From Limnanthes douglasii subsp. nivea (lineage: Eukaryota; Streptophyta; Magnoliopsida; Brassicales; Limnanthaceae), in the NCBI GenBank assembly GCA_036936605.1, contig JAUPFV010000004.1, positions 180,810,807-180,874,806 on the forward strand: a stretch of DNA of 64,000 bases, written 5' to 3'. This document shows, one piece after another, positions 33,640-43,308 of this stretch (position 1 is its first letter; each line of letters begins with the position of its first letter). The notes below the pieces were generated by a model, which was not told where the DNA came from, searched no databases, and saw only the letters and a program-made list of their open reading frames with translations. The position numbers were made by a program, and so were the translations under genes.

Positions 33640-34345
33640 TTACTAGATCCACCATTAGTTCAAACACATATTCCTGCTCAGGTTGATTGACTAGAACTTT
33701 CTCATGAGGTCTTTTTGAGTGAAATTCAACTAGAAATCAGCCATATTTTAATCTTTGAGTGCATTTCCAAGTGCAAAGTCAATATCATAATCCCCGAATT
33801 CAACTGGCCACTGAGTCATTCTACCAAATATATCTGATTTTTGTAACCCAATCTTCAGGGGAAAAGATGTTCAAACTGTGATGGAGTGCACTTGAAAATA
33901 TGGCCTCATTTTTGTCGTCGTTATTACCAATGCCAAAGCTAGTTTTCCAACTTTATGTATCTTTTCTCATCTTCCAACAAGATTTTAATAATTTAGTAAA
34001 CATGATGGGGATAATTATCAACTTCTCGTACTAATACTTCACTTACAACGTGACCCGAAATTGGTAGGTACATATAAAGTCTTTCTCCAGCAATAGGGTT
34101 GAATAAAGTTTTTGGGTGAAGATAGATGTCGCTTGATTTCGAGGAATGATTTGTCAAAATTTGGGGACCAGTTAAAGTCTTTTGTATTTCTCAGGACTTA
34201 GAAAAATTAGCCACAGTTATCTGATAACCTCGAAATAAACCTGTTTAATGTTTCCAATCACCTGGTCAATATATGAATTTCTTAGGTTTCGGGATTTTCC
34301 TAATATCTCTCTCCAAGGATTCAATGTACCAAGCAATACACTTTA
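33640..34345 (-). pseudogene. Element J RT connection and first RNase H, INVERTED
   Basis: While the rest of J pol is on the plus strand, this block reads on the minus strand: LNRFISRLSDNCG (about 34.2 kb), FNWSPNFDKSFLEIKRHLSS, KMRPYFQVHSIT and GRMTQWPVEFGDYDIDFALG (about 33.8 kb). In A1 and B2 these lie between RT and the second RNase H in the same orientation as RT. So J suffered an internal inversion of about 0.7 kb. Frames contain several stops. Confidence 0.8.
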
Positions 34346-34900
34346 CTTTTAGATCATCCTACAATGAATCAGAATATAAGGTATCAATAATAGGGTTAAG
34401 ATTGACTCAGATATGTGGTGTCAAAATGATCTGATTATTGAGTGATTCACAATTAATCATTCGTCAAACACAAAGACAATCTGAAACCAAGAAAGATCAT
34501 TTGATGAAATACTTAAAGGTGTTAAAAGAAGTCTCGACTAGTTTTAAACATGTTAAGTATGAACATGTGCCAATACTAGAAAATTCAATGTCTGATTCTC
34601 TAGCCACTATAGCTTACTCTGAAGCGTACCCTTGGATCATTGTACAAGAATATCCTTCTATAGTCACAAGTCCTGAAATGGAGGTTCACATGGAAGATAA
34701 CTTTCAGGTATCTACAATAGCTTCTCAGGATTGGAGGTAGGACATCCAAGAGTTTATCACTAATGAATCTTTACTTGAGGATAAAGCTTTTCCATAGCTT
34801 CTCAGGGTTGGAGGTACAATATCCAAGAGTTTATCACTAATGAAGTTTTACTTGAGGATAAAAGCTTATGCCAAAAAGCTAGAATTCAAAGCACATGAAC
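34346..34900 (+). pseudogene. Element J second RNase H (aRH)
   Basis: Plus-strand reading resumes with SSYNESEYKVSIIGLRLTQI, then LLSDSQLIIRQTQRQSETKK, KHVKYEHVPILENSMSDSLA and YPWIIVQEYPSIVTSPE. NESEY and SDSQLI carry active-site acids; the first TDG motif is lost at the inversion breakpoint. Confidence 0.75.
34717..34868 (+). repeat. 77-bp tandem duplication in J pol
   Basis: atagcttctcaggattggag starts at 34717 and, with small changes, at 34794. Both units contain gtttatcactaatgaa and acttgaggataaa. It duplicates part of the linker between aRH and integrase. Confidence 0.85.
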
Positions 34901-36042
34901 TTTTGGTTTTAAAAGGGGTTTCTTGATAAAAGATCGTTCAACAAGCCCTTGTTGCGTTATCCCAGATTAGATGAATCCTAAACTCCTTTATTAGAACTAC
35001 ATGATGGGAAAGGATTGACACATTGTGGCTACAAGGCTTTAGCTAGAAGGGTCTTATTGGCAGGGTATTATTGGCCTTTTATTATGGAAGATTCTAAAGA
35101 ATTGGTTAAATATGCGACTATTGTCAAAGGTATGAAAATGGGATCCATGTACCGACAGTTCCCATGGAGTCTGAATCCGAAGTGATACATATTGATAGAA
35201 AGGGCCTTGATTAGTTGGACCAATTCTGATGGCTTCTTGGGGATGTCGCACTATCATCTTGGCAATCGATTATTTTTGAAGTGGGTAGAAGCTAAAACAA
35301 TATCCGAGAAAACTTCCAAAGTTATGGTAAAATTTATTATGTCTAACATCTGTTGTAGGTTTGGCATTCCCAGATGTATTACTACAGACAACGTCCTCAA
35401 TGCGATAATAAAGACATGGGAGTATTTTGTACATCGAGAAGAATTCATCATTGTTTCTCCTCTCCTTTTCATTCCCAATTTAATGGAAAAGTTGAGGTAG
35501 CAAATTGAACGATTCTAATGGGTCTGAAGAAGAAATTGAAGGGTGCAGTAGGGAAATGGCCAAATTATTTACAAAAAGTAATATGAGCCTACCGAACTAC
35601 TCCCCACACAACTACTCAAGAATCTTCATTTTATTTAGTTTCCGGAATGGATGTAACTATACCAATAGAAGCTACTATTCTTTCTTTTGGGGTTCAAAAT
35701 TATTTCGAAGAGAATAATGAGATTGCAGTAAGGGCTCAATTGGATATGACTAAGGAAAGAATAATTAAATATCATTTGAGATCCGTTAACTATCAATGCT
35801 TGATAAGGAGTAGGTTTGTGTTTAAAGTTTGTAGGAGAGACTTCGAAGTAGGAGACAAAGTTTTGAGAAAAGTGTTTCTACACACTAAAGAAAAGAAGTT
35901 TGGGAAACTGGCTCCAAACTGGGAAGGACCGTACACTGTGTATATAAAGATTCAACAAGAAACATACAATTTACTGGATCAAGAGGGCAGTCTTTTCAAG
36001 CACAAAGTGAATACTTATCACATAAGGTCATATCTAGAATGA
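34901..36042 (+). pseudogene. Element J integrase
   Basis: The zinc region reads LTHCGYKALARRVLLAGYYW (about 35.03 kb). The core keeps KWVEAKTISEKTSKVMVKFI, NICCRFGIPRCITTDNVLN (catalytic Asp in TTDN) and a glutamate region near 35.49 kb. The C-terminal frame (35647-36042) has KVLRKVFLHTKEKKFGKLAP, NWEGPYTVYIKIQ and ends YHIRSYLE. Frameshifted at about 35.17, 35.5 and 35.65 kb. Confidence 0.75.
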
Positions 36043-36204
36043 ACTTGTATTGTAAATACTTACTTTATTTTAGTTCAATGTAATATTATGCGATATACTC
36101 TTTCTTACCTTGGTGGTGCGGTAAGGCTTTAATGAGGTGTCCGAATCACTTTTAATCTACCATCTTTTTCCTTAAAGAAATATTTTCTCAATAAGTCAAA
36201 TTGC

Positions 36205-36290
36205 ATCCGAATGGATTACCTTCGAATGATTGGATTACACTAAGTTAAATTACCTTTGAATGGATTACCTTCGAATGGTTTTCTTAGGCC
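36205..36290. repeat. ~51-bp tandem pair in J 3' spacer
   Basis: aaattgcatccgaatggatt, accttcgaatg... is followed by aaattacctttgaatggatt, accttcgaatgg. This sits between pol and the antisense extra ORF, the position where A1 and D also carry tandem repeats. Confidence 0.7.
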
Positions 36291-37350
36291 CAAGTATATT
36301 TTCATCATTTTCGAATGAGAGTTTTAATTACTTTTGAATATAGCACTTGTAGTCATGGTCGGGTTGATAAGAATATAAGATAACATAAAATTGCATGAGT
36401 AACTCAAAGTTAAATAGAATATGATAAAAGAGCTACAAAATTCCTTAGCCAAGCCAAGGACTTCCAAAAACGTATCCGATCAAAATACAACAAAATAGCT
36501 TATACACATCAAGGGCTAAAAAAACATACATCAAAATACGTTGACCTTAGGGCTCGTTCCCATTGGTCTTTGTCTAATTTTTCTCCTTTGGACTCTCACC
36601 ATAAAATTCCTCTTCTTCGGAATCATCTTCATTTGATCCATCAAAGAAACTAAACTTGTCTTCAAGTGGCAGATCTTGGAAAGGAATTTGATCAACTGCT
36701 ACATGTCCCCGCAGATCCTTAAGTGGTAACGTGGGAACCTCTTACTAAACAACAACACCATATCCGATTTTGTCTATTCGTTCTTCCTTTTCATAGAGTC
36801 TTGTGCAATCTTTACCTTGAGATATGTGATTTAATCCCACATGTATTGAATGGTAGACTTGTCCATTGTTTGTTGATATTTTAAAGAAGTGATTTTCGTG
36901 GAAGTGGATGACTTCAAGTCATTGTAGCCAGATTGCAGCTTATCATAACCAGATTTTGTTCAAACGAGCTCTTTATTGATAATATTTATTTACTTACCTT
37001 GATTTTTAACCTTACCCTTATTTTTCTCGACAGAATTCTTTAGAATCTGATTCTCATCCTGAAGTGAAAAAATGTATTCTACATGATCGCTCACTCGCCT
37101 CTCCAGATTAATAATTGGCCTTATATAACCCAAAACAGGATACCATAATTCGTCATTCTCTTTAGACACTTTGAAGGAAACCCTTTCATATATCACATCA
37201 TTTGCATGGCTGGTGAATTCACAAAAATCATGCTCGAAGTCTTCAAAATTAAGGGTTTCGTAAGTCTTTTATCTGATCAGAACCTCCAAAAGCTGGCCTA
37301 TCATTTTTAGGGAGTAGTAGAGAAGGAGGATCAGATTCTGCAGTTGTTTG

Positions 37351-37415
37351 AGGAGGAACCTTGATGGGAGCGATTGAAGGAGGAACCCCGATGGGAGTGA
37401 TTGAAGGAGGAACTT
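37351..37415. repeat. 27-bp minisatellite coding Pro repeats
   Basis: aggaggaacc...gattga units start at 37351, 37378 and 37405 (27 bp each). On the minus strand they encode VPPSITPIG / VPPSIAPIK / VPPQT, so the repeat keeps the frame of the J extra ORF. Confidence 0.85.
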
Positions 37416-37470
37416 TTGGTCGAAGAATAATATCTGAATTAGCCAAAGTTTTCTTTTTATTGTTGTTGTT

Positions 37471-37513
37471 GTTCTTCTTCTTCTTCTTTTTCCTCTTCTT
37501 CTTCTTCTTCTTT
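37471..37513. repeat. TTC microsatellite
   Basis: An imperfect (TTC)n run, interrupted by ttttcc; on the minus strand it is a GAA-type tract coding for the Lys/Glu- or Arg-rich patch of the J extra ORF. Confidence 0.85.
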
Positions 37514-39877
37514 TATCTCTCGTCGATACCTTCTTTACTTCTCTTTTGTCTTTTCTTCTTCTTAACAACACAAGATTCTGATGGCATTCGAGTCTCTCGG
37601 ACAGTAACTGCAACAGCTTTTAATAAAGCTGCATCGATTTCATCAGGTTTCCCCTCACTCCCTAGTTCGGGAGAAAATTGAGATGAACTATCCTTCTTCT
37701 TCTTGTTTTTGTCATGGTGGCTGGGAGCTCTATTCCTAATTGTGAGAAATAGTTTACCTCAGCTACCTCAGTCCTTTTGAGGATTTCGCTGGATTGAGAA
37801 AGAGTGGTAAAATATTTCACTGCAAGTCCACAGATCAGCTTTGTCTTTTATATATGAGCTCTCATAAAATTTCTCAGGGTTAAGCGATTGCGGATCTCGT
37901 TTGACCATTTCTCGTTGGCCCATTGATTCAACTTCCTAAAGGTTGCTTTCACATCCTCTAAATATTGTGGAAAAGGCTTCAAGAATATTGCAATAAAATA
38001 AATCCGAAGTAAGAAATAATATCATCAAACTATGGAAATGAAGAAATCTTTAAACACTTACGTGAGCTCTTCCGGTATCTTGTGAGGATGCTCGGATTTC
38101 CTTTAGAGGTAAGCTTTCTACCATTTTCTCAAGCACCACTGGAAAAAGGAACTGAATCTTACAAAGCTTGTCTGCTTCTAAAAGACCATCTACCACCTTA
38201 GTATAGTCATTCCCTTTATTAAAATAGTAAAAGGGGATATAACCATTATGACACAAACCAGCAACAACAGCTAATTATAGGCATCATAGTTTTGGATAAC
38301 TGGGAAGCTATGATGCGCTAACAATGTAAACAGTACATTAAGGTTTTCTTGACTCGGGCATAACTTTACCAAATAAAAATATCTCATTATCTCTGAATCT
38401 AGGGGAAACCAAAAACCCGAGTTGAGTACGTCAATATAAACTACTAATTCTCCAACCCTATTATCTATGAGAGCATCTCTAGGTTGGGTAGCCTGATCTT
38501 GATTGATTCAGGGAATTCTTATTTTTTCGAATCCCTTCCAGTTCGGATTCGTGAAAATAAACATATGATATATTCTGTAAGGCCAAGAATACTTGACACT
38601 CACCTTGCTAAAGTTAGGTTGGACTCGCCCGCGAAGGACTCAGGAAGATGTTCAGATTTTGGTGTGGCAGTGTTGCTTCTTTTTTCTCGTGTTAGTTTTT
38701 GAGTATCCCACTCTAACCATATGTCTCTAACGGGGTATCTTCACCATTTTCATCCATATTCTCCTCCATCACTTGTGGTCTCTCTTCCAAAGATTCACCA
38801 GGATAAACACCATAAATTTTCTTTCTAAATTGGAAGAAGCTTAATTGTTGCAGTTGGCGGATTTGTTGTTATGGTCGGCCCCGATGAAGGTTTAGTTGTA
38901 GTGGTTTCTTCCCCCATGATGAAAACTTGTGTAGGGGGATCACCAACAATAGAGAGTTGTTCAACTAGATTTTCAGTTGATTTATCCGATGTAGAAGGCT
39001 TGTTTTTTGTATTAGAAAACCTCATGACTGAGCGTGTGGTGCTTTCACCAAAATCTGATCGCATGGAGATAAATGTTGAAGAAGTCTTTCGACTAGTGAC
39101 CTCACTGTGTTGGGATGACTTAACATATTATGGAGAATAAGTGAGATATGTGGATGATTGTGTTGTTCAGCTAGGCTCAAAAGAAAGTCTTTGTTTATTT
39201 TATGGAAAAACCTTACTGTAATCTATATATTGAGTTACGACTACTCCACCTGAAGAAGCAAGTAACCCAGTAGCAACTCTAGCCATCAGTTTATTTCTTC
39301 TAACTCAGATAAATTAAGCAAAACTTCTTTCATAAGAGAGATCTTGGTTGTGAACATATAAACCCTATAAAGCGTCTGGAAATTAAATTAACACTTAAGA
39401 AAGTTGAAAGAGAAGGAAGAATTTCATCTGAAATTAGCAACAATAAAAAGAAGGAATTTAAAAATGACAACCTTCATGTTCTCAAAGTAGCAATAGTAAA
39501 AAAGAAAGGAATTTCTTATAAAGGTTGAAAATATTTAACTACCCTACAAAGGAATGAGAGTCGACAAAGTAGGTAGGGGGCTACAAAGGAGTGTAACTGT
39601 TTCTCTCCTTTGATTTGGTGGTTTTTCCTTGAACAAAACAAGTTCGCAGGTCCAATCAGAATTTGACACATGTCTCTAAAAGTAACTGGTCTAAAAGTTA
39701 TAACTCGTGGATGGTAACTACATTTCAAAAAATTCACCAGACAAAGTTTAGATTCAGTTCGAATATGCTTAGATCTACCAGAAGCTTCTAACAGAGCTAA
39801 GGAGGTTATATAATAGGGTTGGGTTATGTAGGAGGTCTACAGAGTAAAATGGTTCTGATTTTTCTTAAAAGGCACAT

Positions 39878-40173
39878 TAGACTTATAATAAAAATAATAC
39901 AAAGTAAGTTGTGTGTCTAATATAGTAAGATGGGTGTCTACTTCACTTAATCTTGGGCCTCCAAAGCCCACAAAAACTAACATGTATTCATTACCTGACG
40001 CAATTGGCTCATAGACCTAAAATTAATTTACAAATAATCAAAAGTACAACATTAAGAGGGTGGAAAACATTCTCTCTCGATACAGTACAAGCAAGAACCT
40101 TAATTATATTTCTATAATTTATACCTAACCATCCAAGTTACTGTCAATACCCTTTAATAAGGAATTATCTACA
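39878..40173 (+). mobile_element. 3' LTR of element J
   Basis: Starts TAGACTTATAATAAAAAT (TG changed to TA) and ends AATTATCTACA. It pairs with 16427-16720. Protease sequence of G resumes directly after it. The long gap between the LTRs (about 23.4 kb) comes from the H2 and B2 insertions. Confidence 0.75.
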
Positions 40174-40515
40174 CCAATGGTATCTTGGATTCTGGTAGAT
40201 AATGGAAGCTCGTGTAATGTAATATTAAAATCCATGTATTACAATATGCTAAGAGTATCACCATACAAGTCGATAAATAAAAAGTTGGTTAGCTACGAGG
40301 TGAGAAAGTTGAACGTTTGTTGACTGATGGCTAAAATAACAAGAAAAAAGTAATGCAAAATCTATTTATGATATATGTTGCACTAGGTTTTTATAAACTC
40401 ATTGTAGGATAACATTAGCTATACATAATGCAAGCCGAAGACTCTTATTTCTTGTAATGCCTTAAGTATCACATTGGGGAATGATTCGGGATGATCAGGG
40501 GAAGCCAGAGTGTTA
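40174..40515 (+). pseudogene. Element G protease relic
   Basis: Starts with WILVDNGSSCNVILKSMYYN (DNG in place of DTG, as in some Tat groups). Decayed frames later give CLKYHIGE and GMIRG-Q-SVKGKSN, equivalent to CLKYVVGNNVGVVRSSQKAA in A1. It is the continuation of the gag at 15.3-16.4 kb across J. It ends near 40515, where an H-type LTR begins. Confidence 0.65.
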
Positions 40516-40559
40516 AAGGGAAATCTAACAAATAATCGCGAAGATAGTTTTTTTTATTT

Positions 40560-41253
40560 GCGAAGATGAGTCACTTTATACATAGTGTTTATCTTATTTA
40601 TACAGTTTACATATCGGTTTCAATCTATCATTAATTACATAATTATACTAATCTTGATCGTGGACTTTTATTTATGATAATGGCCCTATAATTATGGCCA
40701 TTACTATAGTCGTAGTGCGTTACGTGGGTCAACCAGACCACCGCTCCTTAAACAAGCGTTGAGATCTTTATAACATATGATTTTAGTCGTTTATCTCGAT
40801 AACCGAGCTTTACTAGCCTCGTTGTCTTGCATCTATCTTTGACGACCTCTGCTCGATATTCCTGCTCGGTAAAGTTCTGATTGCATTCACGTCTAGTCAT
40901 AGCGTTTTCTCGGTTTCTTTTTCGGCTTGGTGTTACCTCTATTTGGTTATATGTTGATCCAGATCATGTTAAGATTTATCCTCTTCTCAGTTTCTTTACC
41001 GTTGGTGGGAGCCTTCATTAGGTTACATTGGTCGTTCCGTTCAATTTTTGTTCGGTTACTTTTCATAAGATGTCATCATTATCTCTCATATAGGCCTCGA
41101 GCTGGTCATCGGTAATGATCTTGTTGTATAACCTACATACTATATTATTATAAAGTTGATGTCCATCGGTTTACCTCGGTCTTCTATTGTTAGATGCTTT
41201 TTCTACTTGTATATTTCCCAATTATCTTAATGTCGATAATAGTGACCTCATCA
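40560..41253 (-). mobile_element. 3' LTR of element H3
   Basis: The right end, cctcatca|gggctcccc, matches H1 and H2. The left boundary is approximate. The minus strand has a TATA-like TATAAATAAG near 40.6 kb. An antisense extra ORF begins about 610 bp to the right. Confidence 0.55.
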
Positions 41254-41864
41254 GGGCTCCCCGAAGTCTATTGAGTAAGTTGGAAAAAGGTACTGAATGG
41301 AATAGCTGACTTTGGGCGTATACAAGTGAAGTATGGGGTTTGCATATAATAACGTGTTAGTGAACATCGCGACGTAATGGCGACTGTTATGGCACATGTT
41401 GCGTGTATTCTGGAAATTCTAACATAAAGATATCAAAGAGATCGTTCCTCTTCGATTCTTGCAAAGCGTGTTAGCATTAATTAAGCAAATAATAATTAGT
41501 GCAGTCCCATCACACATGGGGTAAATACATTTCCAATTGTAAATCCATACTTTATTTGTAATATTCTTAGTGAGTGTAAAAGAGATAAAAACTTCCGTTT
41601 GTATAGCTCCTGAAAGCTCATAGTCGATTATCGTTATAGAATTCGCTAGTTTTGAGCTATCCCATTTATATCCTTAATAATGATGTAGTATATACTAGTA
41701 TTTCCCGGGGCGGTATTAAGGTTTATCCTAAAACTACTTGTGGTAGTATTACTTAGAGTTGGTTGCCTGAATACTTCCATGCCGATAGTCCTTAGTGAAA
41801 TATCGTAACTAGGATAATAGCTTGATCTTATGACTGTTGTTTGATCATTACACTCACTCGAGAG

Positions 41865-42366
41865 ATAGCGCCAAATAAAATTTCGAAGAAGAAAAAGAAA
41901 ACCAAAGAAAGCTTATATTCTCAATTTGAGAGTACTCTATTTTTGGAGGATCAGTTTGTCAAAATAACACCCCAACATGGGTACCTAACCAAAGATGGGC
42001 TTGGAGAATTTAGGATTAGGTATGGAATTCTGGAAGACATGACCGTGAGGGGGCTCTTGTCTGGAGAGGAACCTTATCATACCCTGGAGAACGAGACTTT
42101 CCTATATATTACCATCTTCAACTATGGTCTTCGCCTACCCCTTCCTCCACTGATTCGAGATTTTTTTAGTTTTATATAAATATGCCATACATAATTAACA
42201 GTCAACGGTTATAGAAAATACTACTGAGTGTAGTACTAAGCTCTAAAGTTATGAATATCCATGTATGTCTGACGAACTTCCTAGTGACAGTAAATGTATC
42301 CAAGTTAGCCCGACCCCCTTTCGCTTATCTCCAATTGTTGGGGGTGAGATGACTCATAGATCTGCC
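41865..42366 (+). pseudogene. H3 extra ORF, 5' part (split by A1)
   Basis: The expected start is at 41865, where ATG has become ATA (H1 has ATGGCACCAAAAATG here). The reading then runs APNKISKKKKKTKE, FRIRYGILEDMTVRG, YHTLENETFLYITIFNYG, LRLPLPPLIRDFFSF, stop at 42177. Decayed frames to 42361 give the equivalent of the INKIVELP region. A1 is inserted at 42366/52911; the sequence continues there. Confidence 0.72.
42362..42366. repeat. Target-site duplication of A1, left
   Basis: CTGCC, identical to 52911-52915 beyond the other LTR. A 5-bp duplication is the normal footprint of Ty3/gypsy integrases. Confidence 0.92.
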
Positions 42367-42686
42367 TGATGAGTCAATAAATGTTTGGTGGAATATTTCG
42401 GATCTTGTGCTTGATGTGACTAGAGAGAGAAAGTGTAGAGAGAGAGTGTAATAGAATAATATTCAATGTCCCACCTACCAAGAACGTGGGTCACTTTTTA
42501 TACTAAAATAAGGTGGACCCACTACAATCCTTAGTGGGTTGTTTACATAATTAATGGGCCCCTTGGTAAATTCCATGTTTACAAATTGGTCCCCGAAAAA
42601 TCCTAAATACATTAATAATTACACCAAGTATCTCTTATCTACGATTGAACCCTCGTTATTTATATCGACGAATTCCACCCTTATCA
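42367..42686 (-). mobile_element. 3' LTR of element A1
   Basis: 320 bp, TGATGAGTCA...CCCTTATCA in plus. It matches 52593-52910 with about 12 substitutions and one 2-bp indel by eye (about 96%). A1 is therefore the youngest insertion visible here. Confidence 0.95.
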
Positions 42687-42704
42687 GTAGCCCCCCAGTC
42701 TTCT
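42687..42704 (-). promoter_or_regulatory. Polypurine tract of A1
   Basis: Plus gtagccccccagtcttct is minus AGAAGACTGGGGGGCTAC, directly before the LTR start TGATAAGG. Confidence 0.8.
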
Positions 42705-43216
42705 GGAGCGTTAGGAGCGGAGACTCATAGCCGAGCCTAAACCTATCGACCGCAGTCTCTTGTGCTTCGGGCCAACGGCCTATCCTGTGAGGAATTACCC
42801 ATTTTCCAAGAGCGTCGGGCATTCCACGATGTTGCCATTCCGATTTGTCCCATGGGCGTTCGATGACATTCCCGCAGTGCTTTTTAACTGGCTTTATCCG
42901 AAGGCGATACTCAGGTTCTGCTAGACATTTCTTCCCCGGTATTCATAGTTCCGGCCAGGTCGGTTCCCCCGTCTTCTTGGGCTTCTATTCCCGACCCCAC
43001 TGTGATTGGCCGTTTCTTTGCGGTGGATCAGGTTAAGCAGGCCCATCTCATCAGTCGGTTCGAAAGGGGCTAACCTAGGTAAGCCTTCGTCAGAAGGTGG
43101 TCAACACGTGTCACCCGCTGAGGGGGTGCGTCCTTGCCAGACTAGTTTTTAGGGAGACTCTTCGCCTTCCCGCTGTGCTTTAGTCGGTTGGTATTCACCG
43201 GTCATTCTTCGTCGCC

Positions 43217-43224
43217 TATAAATA
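43217..43224 (+). promoter_or_regulatory. TATA box of the A1 extra ORF
   Basis: TATAAATA in cgcctataaatactcc, 92 bp before ATG 43309, followed by a pyrimidine-rich leader (ctcgatttctctcag). It is on the opposite strand to the LTR promoter, so the antisense gene appears to have its own promoter. Confidence 0.5.
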
Positions 43225-43308
43225 CTCCACAATTCTCGATTTCTCTCAGAGGCATTCTAGATAGAGAAAGCGTTGTCAGATCATTTCTAGAGAGCAAATG
43301 CTTGTTTT

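Larger units (their letters stand above)
36574..39262 (-). pseudogene. J extra ORF, antisense to J gag-pol
   Basis: Read on the minus strand from about 39.2 kb. A variable N-terminus (KPSTSDKSTENLVEQLSIVG) precedes the core at 38.05-38.46 kb: FPLDSEIMRYFYLVKLCPSQ, then ISPFTIL and VDGLLEADKLCKIQFLFP in shifted frames, matching the Transposase_28-like core. A donor-like GTAAGTG follows the exon near 38.06 kb. The middle holds a Lys-rich tract encoded by a TTC microsatellite (37471-37513), Pro-rich repeats and a coiled coil (LERRVSDHVEYIFSLQDEN). The acidic C-terminus (NEDDSEEEEFYGESPKEKN) stops at 36574-36576. Many stops; function unknown. Confidence 0.68.

Noticed and set aside
37269..37613. 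Arg/Lys-rich ORF as a basic DNA-binding protein
   Set aside because: It is an alternative frame over the TTC microsatellite of the J extra ORF.
16422..40178. Target-site duplication for element J
   Set aside because: ttatt on the left and ccaat on the right do not match; ends may have decayed or been misplaced by a few bases.
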